Below are positions 8,929 to 18,835 of a stretch of DNA of 22,686 bases, in pieces. The DNA comes from Hypsibius dujardini (Eukaryota; Tardigrada; Eutardigrada; Parachela; Hypsibiidae). A program made the translations under genes and the position numbers. A model generated the notes under the pieces. That model made no database searches. It had not been told where the DNA came from and saw nothing but the letters and a program-made list of their open reading frames with translations. Within the stretch, counting starts at the first letter, position 1. Each line of letters starts with the position of its first letter. The DNA lies in NCBI GenBank assembly GCA_001579985.1, contig LRSR01012581.1, forward strand, positions 1-22,686, read 5' to 3'.

Positions 8929-9709
8929 TTCAAAACAAATAAAAAATTATCGTGAAAATCAGCCTCCGATATGAAAGATCCTTAAACAGTTCCTATTTGA
9001 TTCCAGAACAAATAAGAGTGGGAATTACTCCATTTTCATACACCGCTTCTGCTTTTCTGCTAAGTCCGACGAAGTATAGCGTGTGCTTGCACCTACACGT
9101 AGCTGTGCATGCTGTCCGTACCTAGTGAAAACTAAAGTTTAAGTACGCCTTATTTATTTCTCCCGATAAGATAGTAGGACAGTTACATTTCACATTGAGG
9201 CCGCAGATTATCCCATGTTGAAATTTTTCTTTTAACAACCTGGCGGAACTATTTACAGTGTGTTAGATGCACATTTTAGCTAATCCAATTTACGAGGACT
9301 CAGCTGACTTTGACGTGACAATAATTTGTAGATGCGTGCACGTTCCGTATTTCCGCTCAAGAATCCCACGAATTTAGCTCACCTTTAACACACCCACCCT
9401 GCTGGAGTACATTAATCACCCACCATAAGGTGTTTTTTTTCTTACCATGATACAGGGAATAATTAAAGGCATCTCTTGTATTGTCGGTACCATTCCAAAA
9501 TGGGGAGAGGGGGCGCGTTTTGTCATATTTTATAGATCACTCATCAGGCTTTCCACCGATTCACGAGACATGCAATCGACTTCCAGAAGTCTCTGCAGGA
9601 GATAATAGGAACCTTTACTTGTACCTCTACCTATTTTATAAATTATGAATTATTGTCGCTTAATGTACCCTTACTTAAGCCCGATTTACCCATTCCCATC
9701 ATTCACAGT
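8929..9709. other. Intergenic stretch without supported gene
   Basis: This is the upstream flank of the peptidase gene. It contains short AT-rich runs, no clear TATA box at a useful distance and no open frame with exon-like borders. I see nothing to annotate. Confidence 0.5.
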
Positions 9710-9838
9710 GGGAGACCTCTTGTGCAGGGGAAGACCTTCCGTGCAGGGGGAGACCTCTTGTACAGTGGGAGACCTTCCGTGCAGTGGGAGACCTCTTGTA
9801 CAGTGGGAGACCTTCCGTGCAGGGGGAGACCTTCCGTA
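9706..9838. repeat. 19-bp tandem repeat, 7 units in alternating types
   Basis: Seven units of about 19 bp alternate between TGGGAGACCTCTTGTACAG and TGGGAGACCTTCCGTGCAG, giving a 38-bp higher-order period, with the final unit degenerating. Two overlapping plus-strand frames stay open across it, but only as repeat echoes. From 9839 to 10440 there is no supported gene; a small GAAGCTCCTCGTC duplication lies at about 9915-9945. Confidence 0.9.
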
Positions 9839-10442
9839 TGCCGTTGGTCAGCTACCGCCACCGGATGGCGCCTTCATCGTACTAATTGCACCATCTTGCA
9901 TGGGAAACTCCGTCGAAGCTCCTCGTCGAAGCTCCTCGTCGAGGCTAGATTGCAACAATATCTCGCATCGTATGATGAGGCGAAAAAGCAAGATATCACG
10001 AAGTCATTCATTTAGGAATGGTACTTGGGATAAGGCGAATGTTGACCTTCGTCATGACACTTGAGGTCTTTGCAAAAAAAACACCCATTTAAAGTCGAGT
10101 CGGCATAACATCTTAACGCCTGTCGCATGTTCAAAGCGTGTGTTATGATGAATGATAAAGAACGCACTGTCACCTATCAGGGATAACCCCAACGGTAAAA
10201 ACTCTTCTAACGTACAATGAAAGAGCTCTATAGAAACACGACTCGTCTTTCACGATTAAAAGCGTAAGTAACAATTGCGCATCCCGCGTGCAGACTTCTA
10301 TATGAACCATACCAAGAACTCATTGAATGCGATTCCTCACCACGTGCGTCGTACACCATTTTCCTTCTTGTTATAACTGTTTTCACTGCCAAAACATGCT
10401 GCATAGAGCAAAGCCTTATATTTTCAAATGGAAGTTGGACTG

Positions 10443-10480
10443 TAATAAAAAGGAGCGTGGCGAACTGGAAGGACGTCAGT
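10443..10480 (+). promoter_or_regulatory. Candidate core promoter (TATA-like plus initiator)
   Basis: TAATAAAAAG at 10443-10452 is followed by TCAGT at 10476-10480, an arthropod-type initiator, with the expected spacing of about 35 bases. It lies about 95 bp before the chosen ATG at 10575. Confidence 0.45.
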
Positions 10481-10574
10481 CAGGCATTGTGTAATTTTGC
10501 ATGACCATTTTTTACGTGTTCACTGTACACAATTCATGCCATTGGATCAATCAATTCGGGATTCGAATTGCAAA

Positions 10575-11620
10575 ATGGGATCGATTAGGACTGCAGTGCT
10601 GCTGCTTGTTGCATTTCTGCTGCCTCTTCTAGTTCCAGTAAGCTTTGCAGTGTCCAGTCAGCAAGTCGGTAGTCGCATCACCCGACGTACCGAACTGCTG
10701 GAACGGTTAAAAGCGGCAGGACGATCGAAACGGCAGACTTCGTTGTGTTTCAACGGGTCCACGTACGTGTACACCGGAACGATCAGTCAGTTTGTAACCA
10801 CCTGCGGAAGCACCAGCGGCACTTCGGGCATTTATAATCCTTATTCCACCGGAACGACTTATCCTTACAACACCGGCACCTATAACCCTTACTCCACCGG
10901 TACCACCTATCCCTATTACACCGGATCCACGTATCCATATAACACAGGTAAGGGGCTACTAATGCGTAGCTACTAATGCGTAGCTACTACTTCGTTACGC
11001 GGAGTTACTAAAGATTACAACGCACAAGAGGCAACAAAATGAGTGAACTAATTTAAACTGAGCGAATATTTGTTTCTCGTCACTGCGCAGGGATATCCAC
11101 TTACCCTTACTACAACACCGGGACATCAAGTGCCGTACCTGTCTCCGTGCAATGCCCACAGACGGGCTACCCCTACTACAGCACCGGGACGACGGCCACA
11201 TGTACCGGAACCATTTACAACTCTGGCTCCACGTATAACCCGTACTCTCCGTATTCCTCCAGCTACTACCCTTACACGACCGGGCTAATAATTGACCCCC
11301 TAACGGGGCTTCCTTACACCTCGACGGTGGCAACGGTCACGGTTACGCCCATTCTTCCCGTATTTAGTCAGACCAGTTATGCGCTCACCCAGACGGGTTG
11401 CACCAACACCGTGGGCACGGTCAGTGCGACGAACAACTCCATTTACTCCATCGGTTTCGGCAGCAACAACTTCAGCATCGGTAGCGGCGGAGTCATCACG
11501 GCCACGACTGGACTCGCTGCCGGGACATACTCCTTGACGGTGATCTCGACGAGTAGCACCGGGACGCAGACTTCCGTTCCGGTGTCTGTAGTCATTTCTT
11601 GTGCAACGACGGGTCGTTAG
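10575..11620 (+). CDS. Secreted Tyr/Gly/Thr-repeat protein with propeptide and cadherin-like C-terminus (300 aa, 2 exons)
   Basis: Exons 10575-10947 and 11091-11620 join in phase 1 (GTAAGG donor, TGCGCAG acceptor). I chose the ATG at 10575 over an in-frame one at 10497 because it opens directly onto a signal peptide (residues 1-25, core AVLLLVAFLLPLLVPVSFA). A propeptide follows, ending in a furin-type site RSKR at 50-53, so the mature chain would begin with Gln54. Residues about 85-190 are repeats of YNPYSTGTT, TYPYNTG and close variants. Residues about 212-297 look like one cadherin repeat: PVFSQTSYAL, then GSGGVITATTGLAAGTYSLT, then V-P-V-S-V-V-I. The calcium-binding motifs LDRE, DxD and DxNDN are missing. 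There is no membrane anchor. I infer a cuticle, eggshell or secreted-fibre component, perhaps Tyr-crosslinked. The gene looks lineage-specific. Confidence 0.85.
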
Positions 11621-11739
11621 AACCGATCAGTCTAGACATGCAAAAGGAAAATTATAGTGCTGCAAATATGAGGAAGACGCGGACGACATGTGGTTAATAG
11701 AACGGACAGATAGGCAGACTGGTGGATAGACCGGCGAAC

Positions 11740-12045
11740 GTGCAAACACGGACGCAGACAGACAGTCAGGGAAAAGGACCGGCAAAGAGACAGACAAAAA
11801 GCCACATAGTCAAACAGACAAACGGAAGCAGGCAAAAAGACAGGCAGACAGACAGGCAGACAGGCAGGTAGGCAGACAAGGAGACAAGCAGACAGGCAAA
11901 CAGAGAGACAGAAAGACAAAGAGACAAACAAGCGGAAAAACGTCAAACAGACAGATATGCAGACAAAGAGACAAGCATAAAGAGAGACAGACAAACAGAC
12001 CGATTAACAATCTGATAGGCAGACAGGCAGACGGGGAAACAAGTT
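11740..12045. repeat. Degenerate CAGA tetranucleotide array
   Basis: Imperfect CAGACAGA/CAGGCAGA/ACAAACAG runs lie 120-425 bp after the stop of the Tyr-repeat gene, inside its 3' UTR if the AATAAA at 12143 is used. Confidence 0.9.
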
Positions 12046-12142
12046 GAGACTCAGACATTGAAACATCCTGCGCAGACGTGAACGGACTACCAGTTTATCG
12101 ACTAATGCAATCTATTGCGTATCTTTAATCAAAAAATGAATT

Positions 12143-12148
12143 AATAAA
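12143..12148 (+). promoter_or_regulatory. Possible polyadenylation signal of the Tyr-repeat gene
   Basis: This is an AATAAA I noticed on the plus strand after the stop at 11620. It implies a 3' UTR of about 540 bases that includes the CAGA array. Confidence 0.35.
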
Positions 12149-12412
12149 TATACTTTACTTTAACGGCAAGTTAATTAAGACAATCAATCATGAGTTATGA
12201 TCCCTTGTCCTATTACCGGTACATAGTTGTACATATTGTACAGTCAAGAACATTGATGTCGATATTGCGCCGAAAACAAAAACAGGCTATCGCATAAACT
12301 CTTTGAAAGGATTCGGCCAAGAGGAGGCGAACCGACAAAAATATCACCTTATGTGGGTCTGAAACTGTTTAATTCTCACAAGGAATGTTACCGTTCGCCA
12401 TCGGGGCTAACC

Positions 12413-12727
12413 GTCGAGCTGCACGCCGGATTGACCATCATCCCTGACTGATCGGTCCGTTATCAGACCGACCCCGTCGAGCTGCACGCCGGATTGACCA
12501 TCACCCCTGACTGATCGGTCCCTTATCAGGCTGACCCCGTCGAGCTGCACGCCGAAGTGACCATCACCCCTGACTGATCGGTCCGTTATCAGGCCGACCC
12601 CGTCGAGCTGCACGCCGGATTGACCATCACCCCTGACTGATCGGTCCGTTATCAGACCGACCCCGTCGAGCTGCACGCCGGATTGACCATCACCCCTGAC
12701 TGATCGGTCCGTTATCAGGCAGACCCC
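12413..12727. repeat. 63-bp minisatellite, 5 copies
   Basis: Units start at 12413, 12476, 12539, 12602 and 12665, exactly 63 bp apart, each beginning GTCGAGCTGCACGCC. Copies differ by about 1-4 bases. The minus strand is open through all five copies, encoding a 21-residue unit with the core LITDRSVRGDGQSGVQLD, inside an open frame from 12883 to 12407. I see no exon borders or homology that make it a gene. Confidence 0.9.
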
Positions 12728-13046
12728 GTCAGACTTGTCCGAAAGTTCAATAGACCTACTCCTGATTAGAATGGAGCGGACCGTCAACTGCTCGGTCTCT
12801 ACTACCCGACAGGTGTATAGTACGGACGGCGACCGCCGATGCGCAGTGCGCAGTGCACGTTTGCACACTCCAACCAAAACCACAACAATAGTAAAACTGA
12901 GTGAGACTTAAGATCAATTGAAATTCCACTTTAACTAAGCACCAGAAGTTCTTCCGCGTCACCGGAGGTGACATTGAACTTGCTCAAATTGAAAATCAGT
13001 GAACGCGCGATATCAGCCCTCTTATTCTTTGAAGCAGTTTTCGAGT

Positions 13047-14758
13047 ATGGCGCAGATTGCGGGAGGAGGAACCGCATCGTGGTCGGCGGACGCCGTTAAA
13101 AGCGATCTTCAGCAAGCGTGTATCTTGTGTGCCAAATATCACCTCAATTCAAGCAGCCAATGGTAATTTTACTTTTCAAAAAGAAATTCTTTTTAATTTA
13201 CTACATTTTTAAATTAATTTCAGGGCTTCGACAGCGTTGTTGTCGTTTAAAGAGCTGAAAGACGCCATTTCGGATTCCAGGACGACTAAAAATGGACTGC
13301 AAGAACAGAACCATCGCGCTTCCACTTCCCGTTGGCGGTCGCCGGCCATCAACTCCACACCACTTTCCGTGTTCAAAATGCCGTTCCTCCCGCCGCCGTA
13401 TGCCAGTAGTACGCCGCTGGTGGCAGCCGCCCGGGAACCGGATGCTCAAACGGTACAAGTAAAACTCTGTCGTACAACTCGCTTGCTTGATTGATGAGTT
13501 AGGAAAGTATTATCCATTCAGAATTTCCATTGCCAGCCTTTGATTGATTGGTTGATTATGCTGGCTGTAGGATATGTTAGATGGGCTGCTGTACTCGGTG
13601 AGCGGCGCCATGATCCTGCAAAATTACAAGGAGGCTTGGATGCTGGCAGAAGAAAAAATTGAGACTGTTCCGGTCCTTCGTTTCCTGTATTACTATGCGA
13701 AGTATCTGGTATGTGAACATCTTCGGGCTTGGTCATGGCATTGCGACTTGCGAGCTACAGCTGGCGGAGAAACTTGCTCCGGTTCACCAGGCGTTGATTG
13801 ATTTAGTGTAGTACGTGCAAAATGGAAAAGCATTGATACTTTGGCCAGTCAAGTGCAACGTTTCAGTTTGCTCAATCAATCAATCAATCGACATTTTAGC
13901 CAGTCAAGTGCAATGTTTCAGTTTTATCAATCAATCAATCAATCAATCGACAGTTTAGCCAGTCAAGTGCAATGTTTCAATTTTATCAATCAATCAATCT
14001 CTTGCCTATCAGTGTTAACTTTAGTCAATCAAGCACTCAATCAATCGTTCACTTGCCAACCTGGCAATGTTTGAACAGGATGCGTTTTGAATTTGTTACA
14101 GCATCTCTTACGGATCCGCTCTCTCCATCAGAGTGACGCGGAAGCCAGCGGTACGTTACGATGACAGTTCTTCCTCCACATATTGACCCCTTTGGTTGGA
14201 CGTTGTTTTTTGTTCGTCCTTTTAGTTTCCGGCGATGCACATTTTGTGCGACAGCAAGAGAAGCTTTCTCAGGAGATTGCCGGTCATATCCGAAGATTGC
14301 GTCCCACGCCTGGAGACGGCGCACTCTTTTTTTTGTGAGTGCTCACTCCACAGGGCCGAGCTGGATTGCGGAAACACTTCATTCAGAAGGAAATAATGTG
14401 AGAAACGAAACAAATTGGTCCGTTTTAAGGTACGGAAAACTCCTACGGAATCTCAAGAAAATTGACCAAGCTATTAACACTTTCGTGGAGGCGATCTCAC
14501 TGGAACCGAAAATCATCGAATCCTGGCTGGAACTAGCGGACTGTATGGAAAACCGAGCTGAGGTAAGGGGTGGTCAGTGCCCGAGATTCACGGTGCATCC
14601 CTTCCTCAATCTACTCCTAGAATGGCAGGCAGGCAGTCAGTCGGATAAATAAACAGATCGCCAGACAGACAAATAGACAGACAGACAGACAGACAGACAG
14701 ATAATTAGACAGACCAACAAGCAGACAGACAGATAGACAAATGGACAGACAGACAGGC

Positions 14759-14801
<43 letters not shown>

Positions 14802-17043
14802 TAGGCAGACAGACAGACAGACAGACAGACAGACCAACAAGCAGATAGACAAATGGACAGACAGACAAACAGACAGACAGATACTTAGACAGACCGGCAA
14901 GCAGACAGATAGACCAGCAGATAGATAGCTAGCTAGTCAATCACCTAGACAGGCAGACAGACAGACAGACATACAGGCAGACAGCCCGAGGCAGACAGAA
15001 ATACAGAAATACACCCGGAAAGTCTGATTGACCAAGTCGATTCTGTCTTTCTTGAATAGATCGTTCGGGTCGCCTCACAGCTTCCCAATCACTGGATTCA
15101 CCAGTACTTCCTGGGCAAGGCGTACGGGCATGTCGGACTGATTGACCGTGCCTTCTCCTGCTACGAGCGGTTTCAGCGCCTTGGCTTTGCTGGCAATCCC
15201 GATCTCAACAACGCCATGGGAAAACTCGTCATGACCACTGGTATGACTTGAAAGGATTCAGTAGGATTTTCGTTCCCTTTCTCCCTATTTTCCGTGTTTT
15301 CTTCGACAGATCCGCCCAATTCGTTGCGTTTCATGGACGCCGCACGGCAGTTCTGTTCGGCGCGTCTTAACGATGTCGACAGCTACAGCCATTTACTGTT
15401 CATTCTGGACGACCATGTGAAGATGCGTATCTTGGCGGATGATATCGTGGAATCCGGCCGGTACACCGCGGAGTGCAGCATCGCGTTAGGTGGGGGCGAA
15501 TTACCCTTCATGTGGTTCCAGGATATCTCTGTACTAATGAGACTTACCAGTACTAGAATTGTCGTGCCTGTAGGCAATTTCTACGGCTTACTCGGAGATC
15601 ATGACAAGGCCGTAGATAATTTCTCCAGAGCCTTGCGCTACAACCCTGACCTGCATCATGTGTGGACGTTGATCGGCCATGAACAGGTGGAATTGAAGCA
15701 AACCGAGTTGGCCATGAAGTCCTACACGAACGCCATCGGTAAATGTCACATTGCTTGAATCTATGAAGCCCGACTACGTTTGTCTGTCTGTCTGATTGTC
15801 TTTCTGACTGTCTGTCTGACTGTCTGTGTGCCTGTTTATCTATCTGTCTGTCTGTCTGTCTGTCTGTCTGTTTTTCTGTCTGTCTGCTTGTCTGTCTGAC
15901 TGACTGTCTGTGCGCCTGTTTATCTGCCTGTTTGTTTGTCTGTTTGTCTGTCTGTCTGATTGTCTTTCTGACTGTCAGTCTGACTGTCGGTGTGCCTGTT
16001 TATCTGCCTGTTTGTCTGTCTGTCTGTTTTTCTGTCTGTCTCCTTGTCTGTCTGACTGTCTGTGCGCCTGTTTGTCTGTCTGTTTGTCTATCTGTCTGTT
16101 TATCTGGCACTTGATTCGTGTTTTAGATCTCGAAGAGGTTCGATGGATTGGTTGTTGAGGTCTTTGCTGAAACTCCCACGATGGTTTTCCTTTTCCTTTG
16201 CAGAGGCAGATCCGAAAGAGTACCGCGCATGGTACGGACTGGGCCAAACGATGGAGATCTTGCGAGCTCACGCGTCCGCACTGTATTACTTCAAGCGGGC
16301 ATTCGAAAATTGGTGCGTCTGTGTGCCGCTCTTCTTTGTACACAAGTACTAGGCAGAAATTACAGGCTTTTTGTGATGTTCAGCCCGAGTGATACGCGAA
16401 TGCTGTTAGCCCTCGGTGACACCTATCAGACTCTTAACAAAACCAGCGATGCTGAAATGTGCTACTGGAGAGCTTACCAAGTCGACGCCGACACGGTTGT
16501 TTTGGTGCGATTAGCCAGGTAAAGTGAAGATGCAGTGCGGTAAATCGAATCGCGTGGGAGCATTGAAATTTTTTTGGACCACGTTTTTCAAGATCAATCA
16601 ATCAATGAATCGACCAAGTAGGTTTGCGTTTTAAGTGTTTTTGAGTTCTGGTCTTTGTTTGCAGGATGTTTGAGAAATTGGGAAGATACGGCCGCTCTGC
16701 GGAACTCTACATGAAGTACACAGCGGACGTGCAGGCCGAAGCCGCCGACAGCCTGGGCACCTCCCTGGCGGACCGGGAAGACGCCGAAGACCTCGGCCAT
16801 GCGTATCTCTACCTCTCAAAGTACTACCTGCTGCACCGGCTCTTTACCAATGCTTTTGAAGAGTCCCAAGCAGCGGAAATCTTCCGCGACTGTAAGGAGG
16901 AGGCTCATGCTATGCAAAAGCAGATCAGCCGGATGCAGGCGGAGTTCCACGACAATCCGGAGGAGTATGTACACGTGGAGCCGGCACGACTGGGGTTTCC
17001 GCTGTGGAAGGAGTCCGTTGTGATCGACAATGACACCATGTGA
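13047..17043 (+). CDS. CDC23: CDC23/APC8, TPR subunit of the anaphase-promoting complex (642 aa, 12 exons)
   Basis: Exons 13047-13162, 13224-13458, 13571-13708, 14102-14150, 14226-14334, 14430-14562, 15060-15240, 15310-15489, 15574-15738, 16204-16312, 16384-16518 and 16665-17043 join with every phase matching and total 1929 nt. The order and content follow CDC23: an N-terminal [13 protein letters not shown] block, a helical DxxL...YYYAKYL block, then consecutive TPRs: [20 protein letters not shown] near 214, [20 protein letters not shown] near 380, [40 protein letters not shown] and [20 protein letters not shown]. Human CDC23 is about 597 aa; the extra length lies mainly near the N-terminus (exon 2) and the C-terminal tail. 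The protein is a scaffold subunit of the APC/C ubiquitin ligase driving mitotic exit. The exon 2 end could instead be 13452 (also in frame). Introns 2, 3, 6 and 9 are filled with tetranucleotide repeats. Confidence 0.93.
13832..14045. repeat. Minisatellite of about 61-65 bp with ATCA core in CDC23 intron 3
   Basis: Three copies of a GCCAGTCAAGTGCAATGTTT block are each followed by an expanded or contracted run of ATCA. The design (a unique block plus an ATCA core) is like that of the unrelated 60-bp array at 972. Confidence 0.85.
14626..15012. repeat. CAGA array in CDC23 intron 6
   Basis: About 390 bp of CAGA repeats, with interruptions such as AATAGA, ATAATTAGA and CCAACAAG that recur in blocks. 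It fills most of the 497-bp intron 14563-15059. Confidence 0.95.
15778..16112. repeat. CTGT array in CDC23 intron 9
   Basis: About 335 bp of CTGT repeats, opposite in orientation to the array of intron 6. A larger unit of about 163 bp containing TCTGATTGTCTTTCTGACTG appears at 15791 and again at 15954, so block duplication has occurred. It fills most of intron 15739-16203. Confidence 0.95.
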
Positions 17044-17124
17044 TTGATCGACTTTTCATTCCGAAGCGATGAAATTGAATCTTTTACTTAAATGCAGGCT
17101 CTCCTTCGAGGTTGTTCAAGAGTC

Positions 17125-17250
17125 AGTCAAGCAAGCAGACAAAAACAGGCAGACAATTAGACGGACATACGCAGAAAGACGTTAAGACACAGACAGACTG
17201 ACACAAACAGGCAGATAGACAGAGAGGGAGATTGGCGGGCAGTAAGTCAA

Positions 17251-17293
<43 letters not shown>
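17125..17293. repeat. CAGA array downstream of CDC23
   Basis: A degenerate then perfect CAGA run, ending in about ten clean CAGA units at 17253-17293. It begins about 80 bp after the CDC23 stop. Confidence 0.9.
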
Positions 17294-17295
<2 letters not shown>

Positions 17296-17997
17296 TAAAC
17301 GTTTACGCTTTGTTGAATTTTAATTTTTCTAATTCCTTTTGTGAGAAGTCAAGGATATGCGCGTATGGCCTCACTTTTCGCGTGACAGCATGCGTCAATT
17401 ATACTCGGTGCACTGCTGCATTTTATATCCGAGGTGATTGGCAATGGCAAGTGTCGTATAAGACGTTTATTTGCATTTCATCGTGTTTGATCAGCAAATT
17501 TGGTGTTATTGCTGCGCGCGCATTGTTGACCCAAAGGAAATGTCTTTTCACGTCGAGCATGACTCCTCCATAGGACTGTGTGACGGAATGAAGTTTACCC
17601 TCACACACACTCTCCCCATCAATATGTTGCATGCTGACCGATGAGGTCCGGAAAATTGTTACATAAACACAGGTGGCGGTCCATATTGAATCGGATATTT
17701 TCTTACGATACAGTGTTGTTTGAAAAAGCGCGAGTCTTGCTCTTGTCCTCTCCTGCGTACTGTACGGCACATGCATGAAGTGCATTTCGGCCGAAAGCAG
17801 AGGAGTACGGGCTTTCGCTCAGTTGTCTCAAATCCTCGGGGTGACCTTTGCAACTTGCCTCATTATTTGTAACGCAGGAGAATCACTTTTGGAATTAACT
17901 TTTTTTCTGGTGTTCACTATTAAAAAGTGCCAAAGCTGTGCTTACTTATAAAAAGTATGATTTCGCATGGAAAAGATTCTTCAAAAACGGCATCTGA
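17294..17997. other. Intergenic stretch without supported gene
   Basis: A minus-strand open frame of 120 codons (17785-17423) has no recognisable domain, no exon-like borders and overlaps other open frames of similar length. I see no convincing gene, RNA or promoter here. Confidence 0.45.
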
Positions 17998-18310
17998 CAG
18001 ACAATCAGGCAGGCAGGTAGGCAGACACATAGATACACAAGCAGAAAGACAGACACACAGACACACAGACACCCAGACAATCAGGCAGGCAGGTAGGCAG
18101 ACACATAGATACACAAGCAGAAAGACAGACACACAGACACACAGACAGACACACAATCAGGCAGGCAGGTAGGCAGACACATAGATACACAAGCAGAAAG
18201 ACATAAAGACAGACACAAAGACAGACAGACAAATAAACAGACAAACAGACAGACTGATAGACAGACAGACAGACAAACAAACAGACAGGCAGATAGGCAC
18301 ACAGATATAT
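17998..18310. repeat. 76-bp higher-order repeat within a CAGA array
   Basis: The block ACAATCAGGCAGGCAGGTAG starts at 18001, 18077 and 18153 (76-bp spacing), each followed by ACACATAGATACACAAGCAG. The array then decays into plain CAGA/CAAA repeats to about 18300. From 18311 to 18835 I see only AT-rich sequence. Confidence 0.9.
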
Positions 18311-18835
18311 ACATGCATAAGCAACTGTCATGTTCCAGTACAACAGATACATACGCAGTATTGTACACTTATCTCTATACTTATGAATTAGTGAACTAAA
18401 TCAACTAATTAGTTACGTAATTTTAGTTAAGGCAGTACCATCCCTAGTGACAAGTAATATTTTTCCCCAAAACACAGAATCTGTCTTACGGTATTCTGAA
18501 ATGTCTGTCCGAGCAGCCGTGTCGTCAAACAAACCTCAACCAAATGTCAAAACGTGTCGTCCTGCCATATGACAACTACAGAATAGTCCAGAAAACAATT
18601 AAATACGCAAGGTAATGTTGCATAATGTTTAATGTTTACCTTAAAATCTTTATCTAACATATGCTTGACTGCATTATACTCGTACTCCAGGTAATTACAC
18701 AACCCACACGAAAGAAAACCCGGACCTCACTAAAAGGTCAAGTTTGCATTATACGAAAGGCGGTGGTCCACCAATAAAACAGATCAGTCCTCATAATAAT
18801 TCAACCAGTAATAATAACCAAGCCGCACAATAATC

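Noticed and set aside
9645-10064. Two overlapping plus-strand frames of 120-139 codons
   Set aside because: Most of the length is the 19-bp repeat. The C-terminal piece ending EARLQQYLASYDEAKKQDI looks protein-like but has no splice or homology support.
14617-14900. Long Cys/Leu/Val/Ser open frames (V-C-L-S repeats) here and at 8250-8501, 11632-12058, 15910-16158 and 17920-18368
   Set aside because: They are translations of CAGA/CTGT microsatellites, which contain no stops in several frames; no start, border or homology supports them.
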